Shown piece by piece: positions 24,486 through 30,686 of a DNA stretch of 38,348 bases. The position numbers were made by a program, and so were the translations under genes. A model generated the notes under the pieces. That model was not told where the DNA came from. It ran no database searches and saw only the letters and a list, made by a program, of their open reading frames with translations. Numbering within the stretch: position 1 is the first letter of the stretch; every line of letters begins with the position of its first letter. The stretch covers positions 1 to 38,348 of the forward strand of contig DATLFP010000033.1 of the NCBI GenBank assembly GCA_035540955.1, read 5' to 3'. The DNA comes from DATLFP01 sp035540955 (GTDB taxonomy: Bacteria; Actinomycetota; Acidimicrobiia; Acidimicrobiales; CADCSY01).

Positions 24486-25375
24486 ACGTCCTGCGCACGC
24501 CCGATGAGCGGTTCGCCTCTCTCCCCGACTTCCCGTACGAGCCCCGCTACGTCGACACCGGCGACGGGCTCCGCGTCGCCATCGTCGACGAGGGCCCTGC
24601 CGACGCCGCGCCGGTGCTGCTCCTGCACGGCGAGCCGTCGTGGTCGTTCCTGTACCGGAAGATGATCCCGGTGCTGGTCGCCGCCGGGCACCGGTGCGTC
24701 GCCCCCGACCTCGTCGGCTTCGGGCGCTCCGACAAGCCCGCCGCGCAGTCCGACTACACCTACCAGCGCCACGTCGACTGGATGCGCGAGGTCCTCTTCG
24801 ACCGCCTCGACCTCCGCGAGATCACGTTCTTCGGTCAGGACTGGGGCGGCCTGATCGGCCTCCGCCTCGTGGCCGACTCGCCCGACCGGTTCGCCCGGGT
24901 CGTGGTGTCGAACACGGGCCTGCCGACCGGTGATCGGCCCCCCAACGAGGCCTTCCTCGCGTGGCAGCGGTTCTCCAAGGAGTCGCCGAGCTTCCACATC
25001 GGCCGCATCATCGCCGGCGGGTGTGCGCAGGGACTCAGCGACGACGCCATCGCCGCCTACGACGCGCCCTTCCCCGACGAGACCTACATGGCCGGAGCCC
25101 GCATCTTCCCGTCGCTGGTGCCGACCTCCCCCGACAGCCCGGCGCACGCCGAGAACGTGAAGGCGTGGGAGGTCCTGCGACGCTTCGACAAGCCGTTCCT
25201 GTGCGCGTTCGGGGACAGCGACCCGATCACCCGCGGAGGCGAGCGCCAGTTCATCGGGCACGTCGCTGGCACCGCCGGCCAGCCCCACACCTCGATCGAG
25301 GGGGGCGGGCACTTCATCCAGGAAGACCGCGGCCCGGAGCTGGCGCAGCTGATCGCCGACTTCACGGCGAGTTGA
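24482..25375 (+). CDS. Haloalkane dehalogenase (HLD-I, DmbB/DhlA-like)
   Basis: A 297-residue alpha/beta hydrolase that would replace halide by hydroxyl through an aspartyl-ester intermediate. Catalytic residues: nucleophile Asp120 and halide-binding Trp121 (GQDWGG), second halide Trp161 in FLAWQRF, acid Asp247 (GDSDPIT), His277 (GGGHFIQED). The N-terminal LRTPDERF and HGEPSWSFLYRKM segments are the HLD-I hallmarks, close to mycobacterial DmbB (Rv2296). Length is normal. ATG overlaps the tetR stop. A paralogue lies at 19403-20449 on the other arm. Substrate range (haloalkane or another alkyl electrophile) must be measured. Confidence 0.92.
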   Translation: MNVLRTPDERFASLPDFPYEPRYVDTGDGLRVAIVDEGPADAAPVLLLHGEPSWSFLYRKMIPVLVAAGHRCVAPDLVGFGRSDKPAAQSDYTYQRHVDWMREVLFDRLDLREITFFGQDWGGLIGLRLVADSPDRFARVVVSNTGLPTGDRPPNEAFLAWQRFSKESPSFHIGRIIAGGCAQGLSDDAIAAYDAPFPDETYMAGARIFPSLVPTSPDSPAHAENVKAWEVLRRFDKPFLCAFGDSDPITRGGERQFIGHVAGTAGQPHTSIEGGGHFIQEDRGPELAQLIADFTAS

Positions 25376-25776
25376 TGGGTGCAACGCGGGGGACGGTGCG
25401 CCGCGAGGTGCGCTTCGCTCGACCGGCCGAGGAGGTGTGGGCGATCGTCGGCGACCCGGCCCGGATCGCCGAGTGGTTCCCGGGCATCACGTCGGCGACC
25501 GTCGACGGCGACACGAGGGTGATCACGACCGGCGCCGGCATCCCGATGCCCGAGCAGATCGTGACCGTCGACCCGCTCCAGCGCCGGTTCCAGTACCGGA
25601 TCACGGCGCCGATGTTCCGCGAGCACCTGTCGACCCTCGATGTGCTCGACCTCGGCGACGGCACCTGCCTCGCCGTGTACTCGGCCGACGCCGACCCCTC
25701 GACGCTGGCGCTCGTCATCGCCGGCGCGGCCGGCAACGCGCTCGCCCACCTCCGCGACCAGCTCGAAGGAGCGTGA
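25375..25776 (+). CDS. SRPBCC (START-like) family protein
   Basis: A 133-residue single-domain protein with the polyketide-cyclase/START-like pattern: VRFARPAEEVWAIVGDPARIAEWFPGI at residues 10-36 (beta strand, then the WxxxxDxxxxxxWFPG helix region), repeated amphipathic strands, and a long C-terminal helix (LALVIAGAAGNALAHLRDQL). These bind hydrophobic ligands in a deep cavity and may be cyclases, dehydrases or carriers. ATG overlaps the dehalogenase stop (TGATG), and the sulfatase starts 2 nt downstream, so it belongs to the same operon. It may bind the hydrophobic substrate. Confidence 0.8.
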   Translation: MGATRGTVRREVRFARPAEEVWAIVGDPARIAEWFPGITSATVDGDTRVITTGAGIPMPEQIVTVDPLQRRFQYRITAPMFREHLSTLDVLDLGDGTCLAVYSADADPSTLALVIAGAAGNALAHLRDQLEGA

Positions 25777-25778
25777 TC

Positions 25779-27314
25779 ATGGGACGCAAGATCCTGTTCG
25801 TCACCACCGACCAGCAGCGCTACGACACCCTCGGGTGCAACGGCGGCACGCTGGCCCGCACGCCGGTGGTCGACGGCCTCGCGGCGGCCGGCGTCCGGTA
25901 CGAGCGAGCGATCCCGCAGTCGGTCGTGTGCATGCCGTCGCGCTCGACGATGCTGACCGGCCAGCACCCGACCACCCACGGGGTGTGGATGAACGGCGTG
26001 CCGCTCCCCGTCGACGCACCGTCGGTGGCGGCGGTGCTGCACGACGCCGGCTACCGCACCGCCCTGATCGGCAAGGCCCACTTCGAGCCGTTCTTCGACC
26101 CCTTCATGCGCTTCGTCGAGAACGCCGTCTCCGCCACCGGCACCACGCCGCCCGGCGGGACCCACCGCGGCTTCGAGCACCTCGAGATGGCAACCCACGG
26201 CGCCGCGGGGAACCTGCACTACGCCCGTTGGGTGCGCGAGCACCACCCCGAGGCGCTCGGCATGTTCTATCCGGTGGTCGACGGCGACCTGCAGGTGAAC
26301 GCCGAGGGCGGCGGCGAGTCGGGCGCCCCACAGGTCAAGGCCAACCCGATCCCGCGGGAGTGGTACCACACCGACTGGGTGGCCGATCGCACGGTGGCGT
26401 GGCTCGACTCCCTCGACACCGGCGACGACTGGTTCTGCTGGATGAGCTTCCCCGACCCCCATCACCCCTGGGACCCGCCGGAGTCGGAGATGGGCCGGAT
26501 CGACTGGCGGGACGTGCCGCTGCCGGCCGGGTACCCCGAGACGGCCGCCGAGCGGGAGGCGATCCTCGACGCCAAGCCCCGCCACTGGCGCGACTGGTAC
26601 GACGGCACGCTGGTGTCGAACTTCGAGGCGCCCGCCCGGTGGGTGCCGGCGACGCTCACCCCGGACCAGGTGCGCGAGGTGAACGCCCGCAACGCGGTCG
26701 AGTGCGAGCTGATCGACGAGGCTCTCGGCCGGGTGCTGGCGGCGATCGCCGCCCGGGGGTGGGTCGACGACGTCGACGTGATCTTCACCACCGACCACGG
26801 CGAGCTGCAGGGCGACTTCGGCCTGCTCTTCAAGGGGCCCTACCACGTCGATGCGCTCATGCGGCTGCCGCTCGTCTGGCGGCCGGCGCCCAGCGCCGGG
26901 GTGCGGCCCGCCGTGGTGTCGAGCCCCGTCGGCCTCGTCGACCTGGCGCCGACGTTCGCCACCATCGCCGGGCTCACCCCGTCACCGTGGATGCAGGGCA
27001 CGCCGTTGCCGGTGTCGTCCGCGGACGGCGGGCCCGAGCGCGTGCTCACCGAGTGGGACAGCGCGCTGTTCGGCGTCGACGTCCACCTGCGCACGATCAC
27101 CCGCGACCAGTGGGTGTGCACGGCCTACCGGCCCGGCACCTCCCACGACGGCAGCGAGGGCGAGCTGTACGACCTGGTCGACGATCCCCTGCAACAGCGC
27201 AACCTCTGGGACGATCCCGCGAACCGGTCGCTGCGTGACGACCTGGTCGCCGACCTGTGGGACAGCCAGCCGCCGGTGCACGAGCCACAGCTCGAGCTCC
27301 AGGCCCCCGTCTGA
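25779..27314 (+). CDS. Sulfatase family hydrolase (choline-sulfatase/PMH-like)
   Basis: A 511-residue cytoplasmic-type alkaline-phosphatase-fold enzyme. Cys51 in VCMPSRSTMLTG is the formylglycine site. Other active-site residues: Asp11-Gln12 (TTDQQR), Lys99 and His101 (IGKAHFE), and the metal-binding TTDHGELQGDFG segment followed by Lys in LFKGPYH. The DQQR start and DHGE form are those of choline-sulfatase and phosphonate monoester hydrolase relatives, unlike the large arylsulfatase on the opposite arm. AAGGAG lies 7-8 nt before the ATG. Last gene of the rightward arm. The substrate could be an alkyl sulfate or a phospho/phosphonate ester. Confidence 0.9.
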   Translation: MGRKILFVTTDQQRYDTLGCNGGTLARTPVVDGLAAAGVRYERAIPQSVVCMPSRSTMLTGQHPTTHGVWMNGVPLPVDAPSVAAVLHDAGYRTALIGKAHFEPFFDPFMRFVENAVSATGTTPPGGTHRGFEHLEMATHGAAGNLHYARWVREHHPEALGMFYPVVDGDLQVNAEGGGESGAPQVKANPIPREWYHTDWVADRTVAWLDSLDTGDDWFCWMSFPDPHHPWDPPESEMGRIDWRDVPLPAGYPETAAEREAILDAKPRHWRDWYDGTLVSNFEAPARWVPATLTPDQVREVNARNAVECELIDEALGRVLAAIAARGWVDDVDVIFTTDHGELQGDFGLLFKGPYHVDALMRLPLVWRPAPSAGVRPAVVSSPVGLVDLAPTFATIAGLTPSPWMQGTPLPVSSADGGPERVLTEWDSALFGVDVHLRTITRDQWVCTAYRPGTSHDGSEGELYDLVDDPLQQRNLWDDPANRSLRDDLVADLWDSQPPVHEPQLELQAPV

Positions 27315-27321
27315 CCGTGAG

Positions 27322-27369
27322 GATCTCGGGTCGAGGAAGGCCCTGGTAGGGCTCCAACAGCCCGAGATC
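27322..27369. terminator. Nested stem-loop between convergent genes
   Basis: Outer arms GATCTCGGG (27322-27330) and CCCGAGATC (27361-27369) enclose an inner hairpin GCCCT-GGT-AGGGC (27340-27352). It lies between the convergent sulfatase and arsC genes, so it could serve as a bidirectional terminator. There is no T-tract. The rest of 27315-27397 holds no gene. Confidence 0.5.
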
Positions 27370-27397
27370 GTCGAGGTCCTGGGACGGACCGGATCGC

Positions 27398-28042
27398 TCA
27401 GTCGACCTGGATGTCGAGCTCGGCGAGGAGGAGTCGAACGCGGCGCCCGATCTCGTCCCGGATCGGGCGGACTGCTTCGAGCCCGCGGCCCTCGGGATCA
27501 TCCAGATCCCAGTCGTGGTAGCGGATGCCGGGGAAGATCGGGCAGGCGTCGCCGCACCCCATCGTGACCACCACGTCGGCGGCCCGGGCGATCTCGTCGG
27601 TCCACGGCTTGGGGAACTCCTGGCTGATGTCGATGCCGAGCTCGGCCATGGCCTCGATCGCCGCCGGGTTCACCTCGACACCGGGGTCCGACCCACCCGA
27701 CCACGCCACGGCGCGGTCGCCGGCCAGGTGGGTGAACCACCCCAGCGCCATCTGCGAGCGGCCCGCGTTGTGCACGCACAGGAAGAGCACGACAGGTACG
27801 CCGTCGGTCGCTCGGCCTTCGATCTTGGCCAGCGCCTTCAGTCGCTGACGGGCGAAGCGCTCGGCCATCAGCGGGAGGAAGTTGGTGATGCGGGCGCCGC
27901 TGGCCAGCTGGTCGTAGCTGGTGGCGAGGAACTGTTCGATGGTCTCGGCCGCAAAGGTGCCGGCGAACACCTCGGCGAGGTGGCTGGCGGCGGTCTTCAG
28001 CGCCAGCTGCTGGTCGTGGGAGAGCTCGTTCAGGTCAGGCAC
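27398..28042 (-). CDS. arsC: Arsenate reductase with N-terminal three-helix domain
   Basis: A 214-residue protein. Residues 1-80 form an all-helical domain. Residues 83-214 form an LMW-PTPase-like arsenate reductase with nucleophile Cys89 in the P-loop CVHNAGRS, resolving Cys163 and Cys167 in GCGDACP, and YHDWDLDDPEGR. Two-domain enzymes of this layout (C. glutamicum ArsC1') are monomeric and regenerated by thioredoxin rather than mycothiol. GTG 28042 is chosen because AGGAG lies 7 nt upstream; an ATG at 28078 lies inside an operator-like palindrome and lacks a ribosome-binding site. It lies downstream of arsI, same strand. Confidence 0.85.
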   Translation of the reverse strand: MPDLNELSHDQQLALKTAASHLAEVFAGTFAAETIEQFLATSYDQLASGARITNFLPLMAERFARQRLKALAKIEGRATDGVPVVLFLCVHNAGRSQMALGWFTHLAGDRAVAWSGGSDPGVEVNPAAIEAMAELGIDISQEFPKPWTDEIARAADVVVTMGCGDACPIFPGIRYHDWDLDDPEGRGLEAVRPIRDEIGRRVRLLLAELDIQVD

Positions 28043-28069
28043 CGGTCGGCTCCTGCGGTGCGGCGCGGT

Positions 28070-28110
28070 CCGGGACATCGATCATGGATCGACCATGGTC
28101 GATGTCCCGG
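28070..28110. promoter_or_regulatory. 18-bp imperfect palindrome between arsI and arsC
   Basis: Left arm 28070-28087, centre ATCGA (28088-28092), right arm 28093-28110; 17 of 18 pairs match. It contains GTCGATC, also present in the arsR operator arms at 28655-28684. It sits 28 nt upstream of the arsC GTG. It may be a second ArsR site or an RNA stem in the arsI-arsC transcript. Confidence 0.6.
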
Positions 28111-28149
28111 CCGCCCGCCAACCAACGGAAGGTGAACGATCGGTGACGT

Positions 28150-28620
28150 TCAGCAGCAGGCGGTGGCCGCCACCGGGTCGGACGAGGTCGAGGGGGTCGA
28201 GCCGCAGCAGGTGCCGGCGTCGGTCGCCTCGCCGGTGTGCTGCGAGGAGGCGCCGAAGCTGTCGCTGTCCTCGAGCACGGTGTAGATCTCCCACGCACCG
28301 TCGGGCGCGTCGACCCACACCTTGTCCTGCTTGGCGAAGCAACACGTGCCGCTCTCCTCCACGGCTTCGACGCCCTCGCCGGTCAGCCGGGACTGATGGG
28401 CGGAGACCTCCTCGGAGCTCGCGACCTCGACGCCGAGGTGGTTGAGCCGGCTCTCGGCCCCCGCCTTCTCGAACAGGACCAGCTTGAGCGGCGGGTCGGC
28501 GACGGCGAAGTTGGCGTAGCCGGGCTTGCGCTTGTTCGGCTCGGTGGCGAACAGCTTCGTGTAGAAGGCGACGGCGGCGTCGATGTCGGGGACGTTGAGG
28601 GCGAGCTGCAGACGGGACAT
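28150..28620 (-). CDS. arsI: ArsI/CadI-family VOC protein (C-As lyase)
   Basis: A 156-residue vicinal-oxygen-chelate protein, close to CadI and ArsI. ArsI is a ferrous dioxygenase that cleaves the carbon-arsenic bond of trivalent organoarsenicals. MSRLQLALNVPDIDAAVAFY, the KRKPGYANFAVADPPLKLVL core, His61 in LNHLGVEV, the vicinal Cys93-Cys94 in GTCCFAKQDKVWV and Glu111 match the family; Gln5, His61 and Glu111 are candidate metal ligands. The C-terminal tail adds two further Cys pairs (138-139 and 155-156), likely thiol-metal binding. GGGAG precedes the ATG. A consensus promoter with an ArsR-like operator lies upstream. Confidence 0.87.
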   Translation of the reverse strand: MSRLQLALNVPDIDAAVAFYTKLFATEPNKRKPGYANFAVADPPLKLVLFEKAGAESRLNHLGVEVASSEEVSAHQSRLTGEGVEAVEESGTCCFAKQDKVWVDAPDGAWEIYTVLEDSDSFGASSQHTGEATDAGTCCGSTPSTSSDPVAATACC

Positions 28621-28654
28621 CGGTTGCTCCCTTTCTCGGGCTAGATTGATGGGT

Positions 28655-28693
28655 GTCGATGGATCACTCTACCGATAGATCGACGATTGTCAA
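28655..28693. promoter_or_regulatory. arsI promoter with overlapping ArsR-type operator
   Basis: On the minus strand, -35 TTGACA (28693-28688), a 16-nt spacer and -10 TAGAGT (28671-28666) form a near-consensus promoter for arsI. An inverted repeat GTCGATGGATC-N8-GATAGATCGAC (28655-28684, 9 of 11 pairs) brackets the -10. A bound ArsR dimer would block polymerase. It also covers the 5' region of the divergent arsR gene, which fits autoregulation. Confidence 0.75.
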
Positions 28694-28717
28694 TATGAAA
28701 TCGGAGGCGACACCGCC

Positions 28718-29089
28718 GTGAAGAGCACCGCCGTGAAGAACACCAGCGTGAAGACCACGGGCACCCGCAGCTCGCTCCCCGTCGGCGCGGCGTGCTGCTC
28801 GGTGCTCGAGGAGCCGGTGGCCGAGCCCGAAGCAGCCGAGCTCGCCCGCGCCTTCGCCGCCCTGGCCGACCCCGTCCGCCTCCGGCTCTTCAGCATGATC
28901 GCGGCGTCGGGCGGCGCCTGCTCCTGCGACCTCATCGAGCCGATCGGCAAGAGCCAGCCCACCGTCAGCCACCACACGAAGGTGCTGGCCGACGCCGGTC
29001 TGATCACCGGCGAGAAGGCGGGCCGCTGGGTCAGCTGGTCGGTGGTGCCCGAACGTCTCGACCAGCTGCGGGCCGCCCTCGGCGCCTGA
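28718..29089 (+). CDS. arsR: ArsR/SmtB-family metalloregulator
   Basis: A 123-residue winged-helix repressor. The DNA-reading region is IGKSQPTVSHHTKVL (76-90). Cys26-Cys27 near the N-terminus plus Cys68 and Cys70 in ACSCDLIEP could form a trivalent arsenic site. This combines the N-terminal CC of C. glutamicum-type ArsR with the CxC of classical ArsR. GGAGG lies 10 nt before GTG 28718. The first 15 codons contain three 15-nt near-repeats, each beginning GTGAAG (28718, 28733, 28748), so the true start could be any of them. It is divergent from arsI across the operator. Confidence 0.87.
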   Translation: MKSTAVKNTSVKTTGTRSSLPVGAACCSVLEEPVAEPEAAELARAFAALADPVRLRLFSMIAASGGACSCDLIEPIGKSQPTVSHHTKVLADAGLITGEKAGRWVSWSVVPERLDQLRAALGA

Positions 29090-29097
29090 CCGACTCC

Positions 29098-29901
29098 TCA
29101 GCGCGACTGCTGGTCGAGCACCTCGTACAGCACGAGGGCGGCGGCGTGACCGACGTTGAGCGAGTCGGCCCGGCCCAGCATCGGAATCGCCACCCGTTGG
29201 TCGGCGGCGGCGCGCCAGAACGGCGACACCCCGTCCCGCTCGCTCCCCACCACCACCGCCACCGGGCCCCGCAGGTCGGCGGCCCGGTAGGAGACCGGTC
29301 CGTCGGGGTCGGCCACGACCAGCCGCACGCCCCGCCGGCGCAGCCACGCCCGCGCCGCCTCCGGCGCGCATCGGATCACGGGCATCGACAGCACGGTGCC
29401 CATGCTCGCCTTGAGCACGAGCGGATGGGTGAGCCGGACGCGGCCGGCCGTCACCAGCACGGCGTCGGCCCCGGCCCCGTCGGCACACCGCACGATCGTC
29501 CCCAGGTTGCCCGGCAGCTCGCAGCCGTCGACGACCACCACCCGCTGCCAGCGCCGCACGTCCGAGAGCGAGCGGCGCCGGAGCCGGCCGAGCCCGGCCA
29601 GCCCGTCGGGCCCGTCGCGCGCGACCATCCGCCGCAGCACCCGCTCGCTCACCGCCACCACCGGCACGCCGCGCCGCTCGAGGTCGGCGACGAGCGCGAG
29701 ACCCTCGGCGCCCCGCGCGAGCGACGGGCAGATGTACACGGCATCGAGCGGCGCGCCGGCGTCCACCGCCGCTCGCAGGGCCCAGAGCCCTTCGAGCGCG
29801 ACCGACTCGCCCGGTCCCCGCCGGGCCGTCAAGTAGCGGCGCACGAGGGGATGCCCGATCCCCGCCGGCGCCCGGCCCGCTTCGTGGTGCGATGTCGCCA
29901 T
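29098..29901 (-). CDS. SpoU/TrmH-type 2'-O-RNA methyltransferase (Tsr/TsnR-like)
   Basis: A 267-residue protein with an N-terminal L30e-like substrate-binding domain (about 17-110) and a C-terminal SPOUT knot domain. Motif 1 is ELPGNLGTIVRCADGAGADA with Asn132 and catalytic-type Arg138; motif 2 is VVVGSERDGVSPF; motif 3 is IPMLGRADSLNVGHAAALV. Such enzymes transfer methyl from SAM to a ribose 2'-OH in rRNA or tRNA. Length and motif order resemble thiostrepton-resistance Tsr/Nhr enzymes as well as housekeeping TrmH. Motif 3 has GHAAA where many have SVAAA. The ATG has AGGAGG 7 nt upstream, entirely inside a hairpin. Specificity is not determinable here. Confidence 0.87.
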   Translation of the reverse strand: MATSHHEAGRAPAGIGHPLVRRYLTARRGPGESVALEGLWALRAAVDAGAPLDAVYICPSLARGAEGLALVADLERRGVPVVAVSERVLRRMVARDGPDGLAGLGRLRRRSLSDVRRWQRVVVVDGCELPGNLGTIVRCADGAGADAVLVTAGRVRLTHPLVLKASMGTVLSMPVIRCAPEAARAWLRRRGVRLVVADPDGPVSYRAADLRGPVAVVVGSERDGVSPFWRAAADQRVAIPMLGRADSLNVGHAAALVLYEVLDQQSR

Positions 29902-29902
29902 C

Positions 29903-29936
29903 GCCCGTCCTCCTCGCTCGAGGCAGGAGGACGGGC
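29903..29936 (-). promoter_or_regulatory. Hairpin sequestering the methyltransferase Shine-Dalgarno
   Basis: In the minus-strand transcript, GCCCGTCCTCCT pairs perfectly (12 bp) with AGGAGGACGGGC across a 10-nt loop. The 3' arm contains the AGGAGG ribosome-binding site, and the stem ends one nt before the ATG at 29901. The genes on either side are divergent, so termination is not needed here. A translational on/off switch is the natural reading. Confidence 0.75.
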
Positions 29937-30020
29937 GCGCCGGGGCTCAGATCATCGAGGTCGAGACCGGCGCGTCGTGTCTCCCGCCGCTTCCTCCGAC
30001 GCAGTGGTGGAAGCGGCGGG
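29936..30020 (-). promoter_or_regulatory. Two further stem-loops in the methyltransferase leader
   Basis: Stem CGCGCCGG/CCGGCGCG pairs 29974-29967 with 29943-29936 and abuts the anti-SD arm. Stem CCCGCCGCTTCC/GGAAGCGGCGGG pairs 30020-30009 with 29994-29983. The segment GGAGGA (29997-29992) lies at the loop-arm junction of the second stem and is complementary to TCCTCC in the anti-SD arm. It could form an alternative pairing that frees the ribosome-binding site. GC-rich DNA forms stems easily, so function is inference. Confidence 0.5.
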
Positions 30021-30060
30021 CGCCCAACGTGGGCGGGCTCGCCGATCGCCGATGACGCAC
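29947..30060 (-). CDS. 37-codon leader ORF upstream of the methyltransferase
   Basis: GTG 30060 to TGA 29947 encodes a basic 37-residue peptide starting MRHRRSASPPTLGARR and containing FHHC. A TACCTT box (30073-30068) lies exactly 7 nt before the GTG, the same spacing as nine other probable leaderless starts here. Translation would begin at the transcript 5' end without a Shine-Dalgarno. The stop is 10 nt before the SD-sequestering hairpin. The layout mimics leader-peptide control of resistance methyltransferases such as ermC, although the leader is longer. Translation is not demonstrated. Confidence 0.5.
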   Translation of the reverse strand: MRHRRSASPPTLGARRFHHCVGGSGGRHDAPVSTSMI

Positions 30061-30067
30061 GGCGCCG

Positions 30068-30073
30068 AAGGTA
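30068..30073 (-). promoter_or_regulatory. Putative leaderless -10 box for the leader ORF
   Basis: TACCTT, then CGGCGCC (7 nt), then GTG 30060 on the minus strand. It matches the window-wide TANNNT-N6/7-start pattern. Confidence 0.5.
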
Positions 30074-30174
30074 GCGACGGCGCCGCGCCCCGGAGAAGTG
30101 GTTTTCGGGATGGCCGCCCGCCCGCCGGGGAACCATGCGATGGTGTGCGCCCCCGAGTCGATCGGAGTCTCACC

Positions 30175-30633
30175 ATGACCGCCCCGACCGCCAGAACCGT
30201 GGTCGTCGCCATCGACGGCTCCGACCACGCGGCGCGCGCTGCAGCGGCGGCCGTCGAGCTGTTCGGCGATCGCGCCACGTACGTCCTCGTCCGCGCCGTC
30301 GACGTCATCCCCGCCGTGTCGCCGACCGGGCGCCTGGCCGCCGGGTCGCTCGAGGCCCTGCGTGACCAGGAGCGCGCGACCGCCACCGCCGAGCTCGACG
30401 CGGTCGCCGCCACCCTGCCGGTGCCGGTCACGGCGGTCGTCGCCGACGGCAGCCCGGCGGCGGCGATCGTGCAGACGGCCATCGAGCGCGACGCCACCGT
30501 GATCGTCGTGGGGTCGCGCGGCCTCGGCGCGGTGAAGCGAGCCCTGCTCGGTTCGGTCAGCACCGCGGTGCTGCGCGACGCCGACCGACCGGTGCTGGTC
30601 GTCCCGGCCGGCGGCCGCCCGACCGAGGGCTAG
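30175..30633 (+). CDS. Universal stress protein (UspA family)
   Basis: A 152-residue single-domain Usp. TVVVAIDGSDHA (8-19) is the N-terminal strand and loop. The C-terminal VVGSRGLGAVKRALLGSVST contains the G-x2-G-x9-G-S motif of ATP-binding Usp proteins, so it probably binds ATP. GGAG lies 7 nt before the ATG. It precedes the Mrp operon by 75 nt on the same strand and may be co-expressed, tying it to ionic or pH stress. Role of individual Usp proteins is generally unclear. Confidence 0.9.
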   Translation: MTAPTARTVVVAIDGSDHAARAAAAAVELFGDRATYVLVRAVDVIPAVSPTGRLAAGSLEALRDQERATATAELDAVAATLPVPVTAVVADGSPAAAIVQTAIERDATVIVVGSRGLGAVKRALLGSVSTAVLRDADRPVLVVPAGGRPTEG

Positions 30634-30686
30634 AGTCGGCGCCGGAGCGCCGGGAAGCCTGGTCGGCACCTTCGATCCTGCCGACC
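30631..30686 (+). promoter_or_regulatory. Candidate mrp promoter and leader stem-loops
   Basis: A TAGAGT box (30631-30636) overlaps the end of the usp gene. It is followed by stem CGGCGC/GCGCCG (30637-30652) and a perfect 8-bp stem GGTCGGCA/TGCCGACC with 10-nt loop (30661-30686). The mrpA ribosome-binding region (CGGAG) follows. These could be an mrp leader or processing stems in a usp-mrp transcript. Confidence 0.4.

Noticed and set aside
19403..27314. The two dehalogenase/sulfatase arms as a simple inverted duplication
   Set aside because: The dehalogenases are clear paralogues, but the sulfatases belong to different subfamilies and lengths (754 and 511 residues) and gene order within the arms differs.
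28043..28078. Upstream ATG start for arsC at 28078
   Set aside because: It lies inside the 28070-28110 palindrome with no ribosome-binding site, whereas GTG 28042 has AGGAG 7 nt upstream.
29903..30020. Hairpins 5' of the methyltransferase as terminators
   Set aside because: They lie between divergent genes, where no transcript needs ending, and the proximal one contains the ribosome-binding site, so leader regulation fits better.
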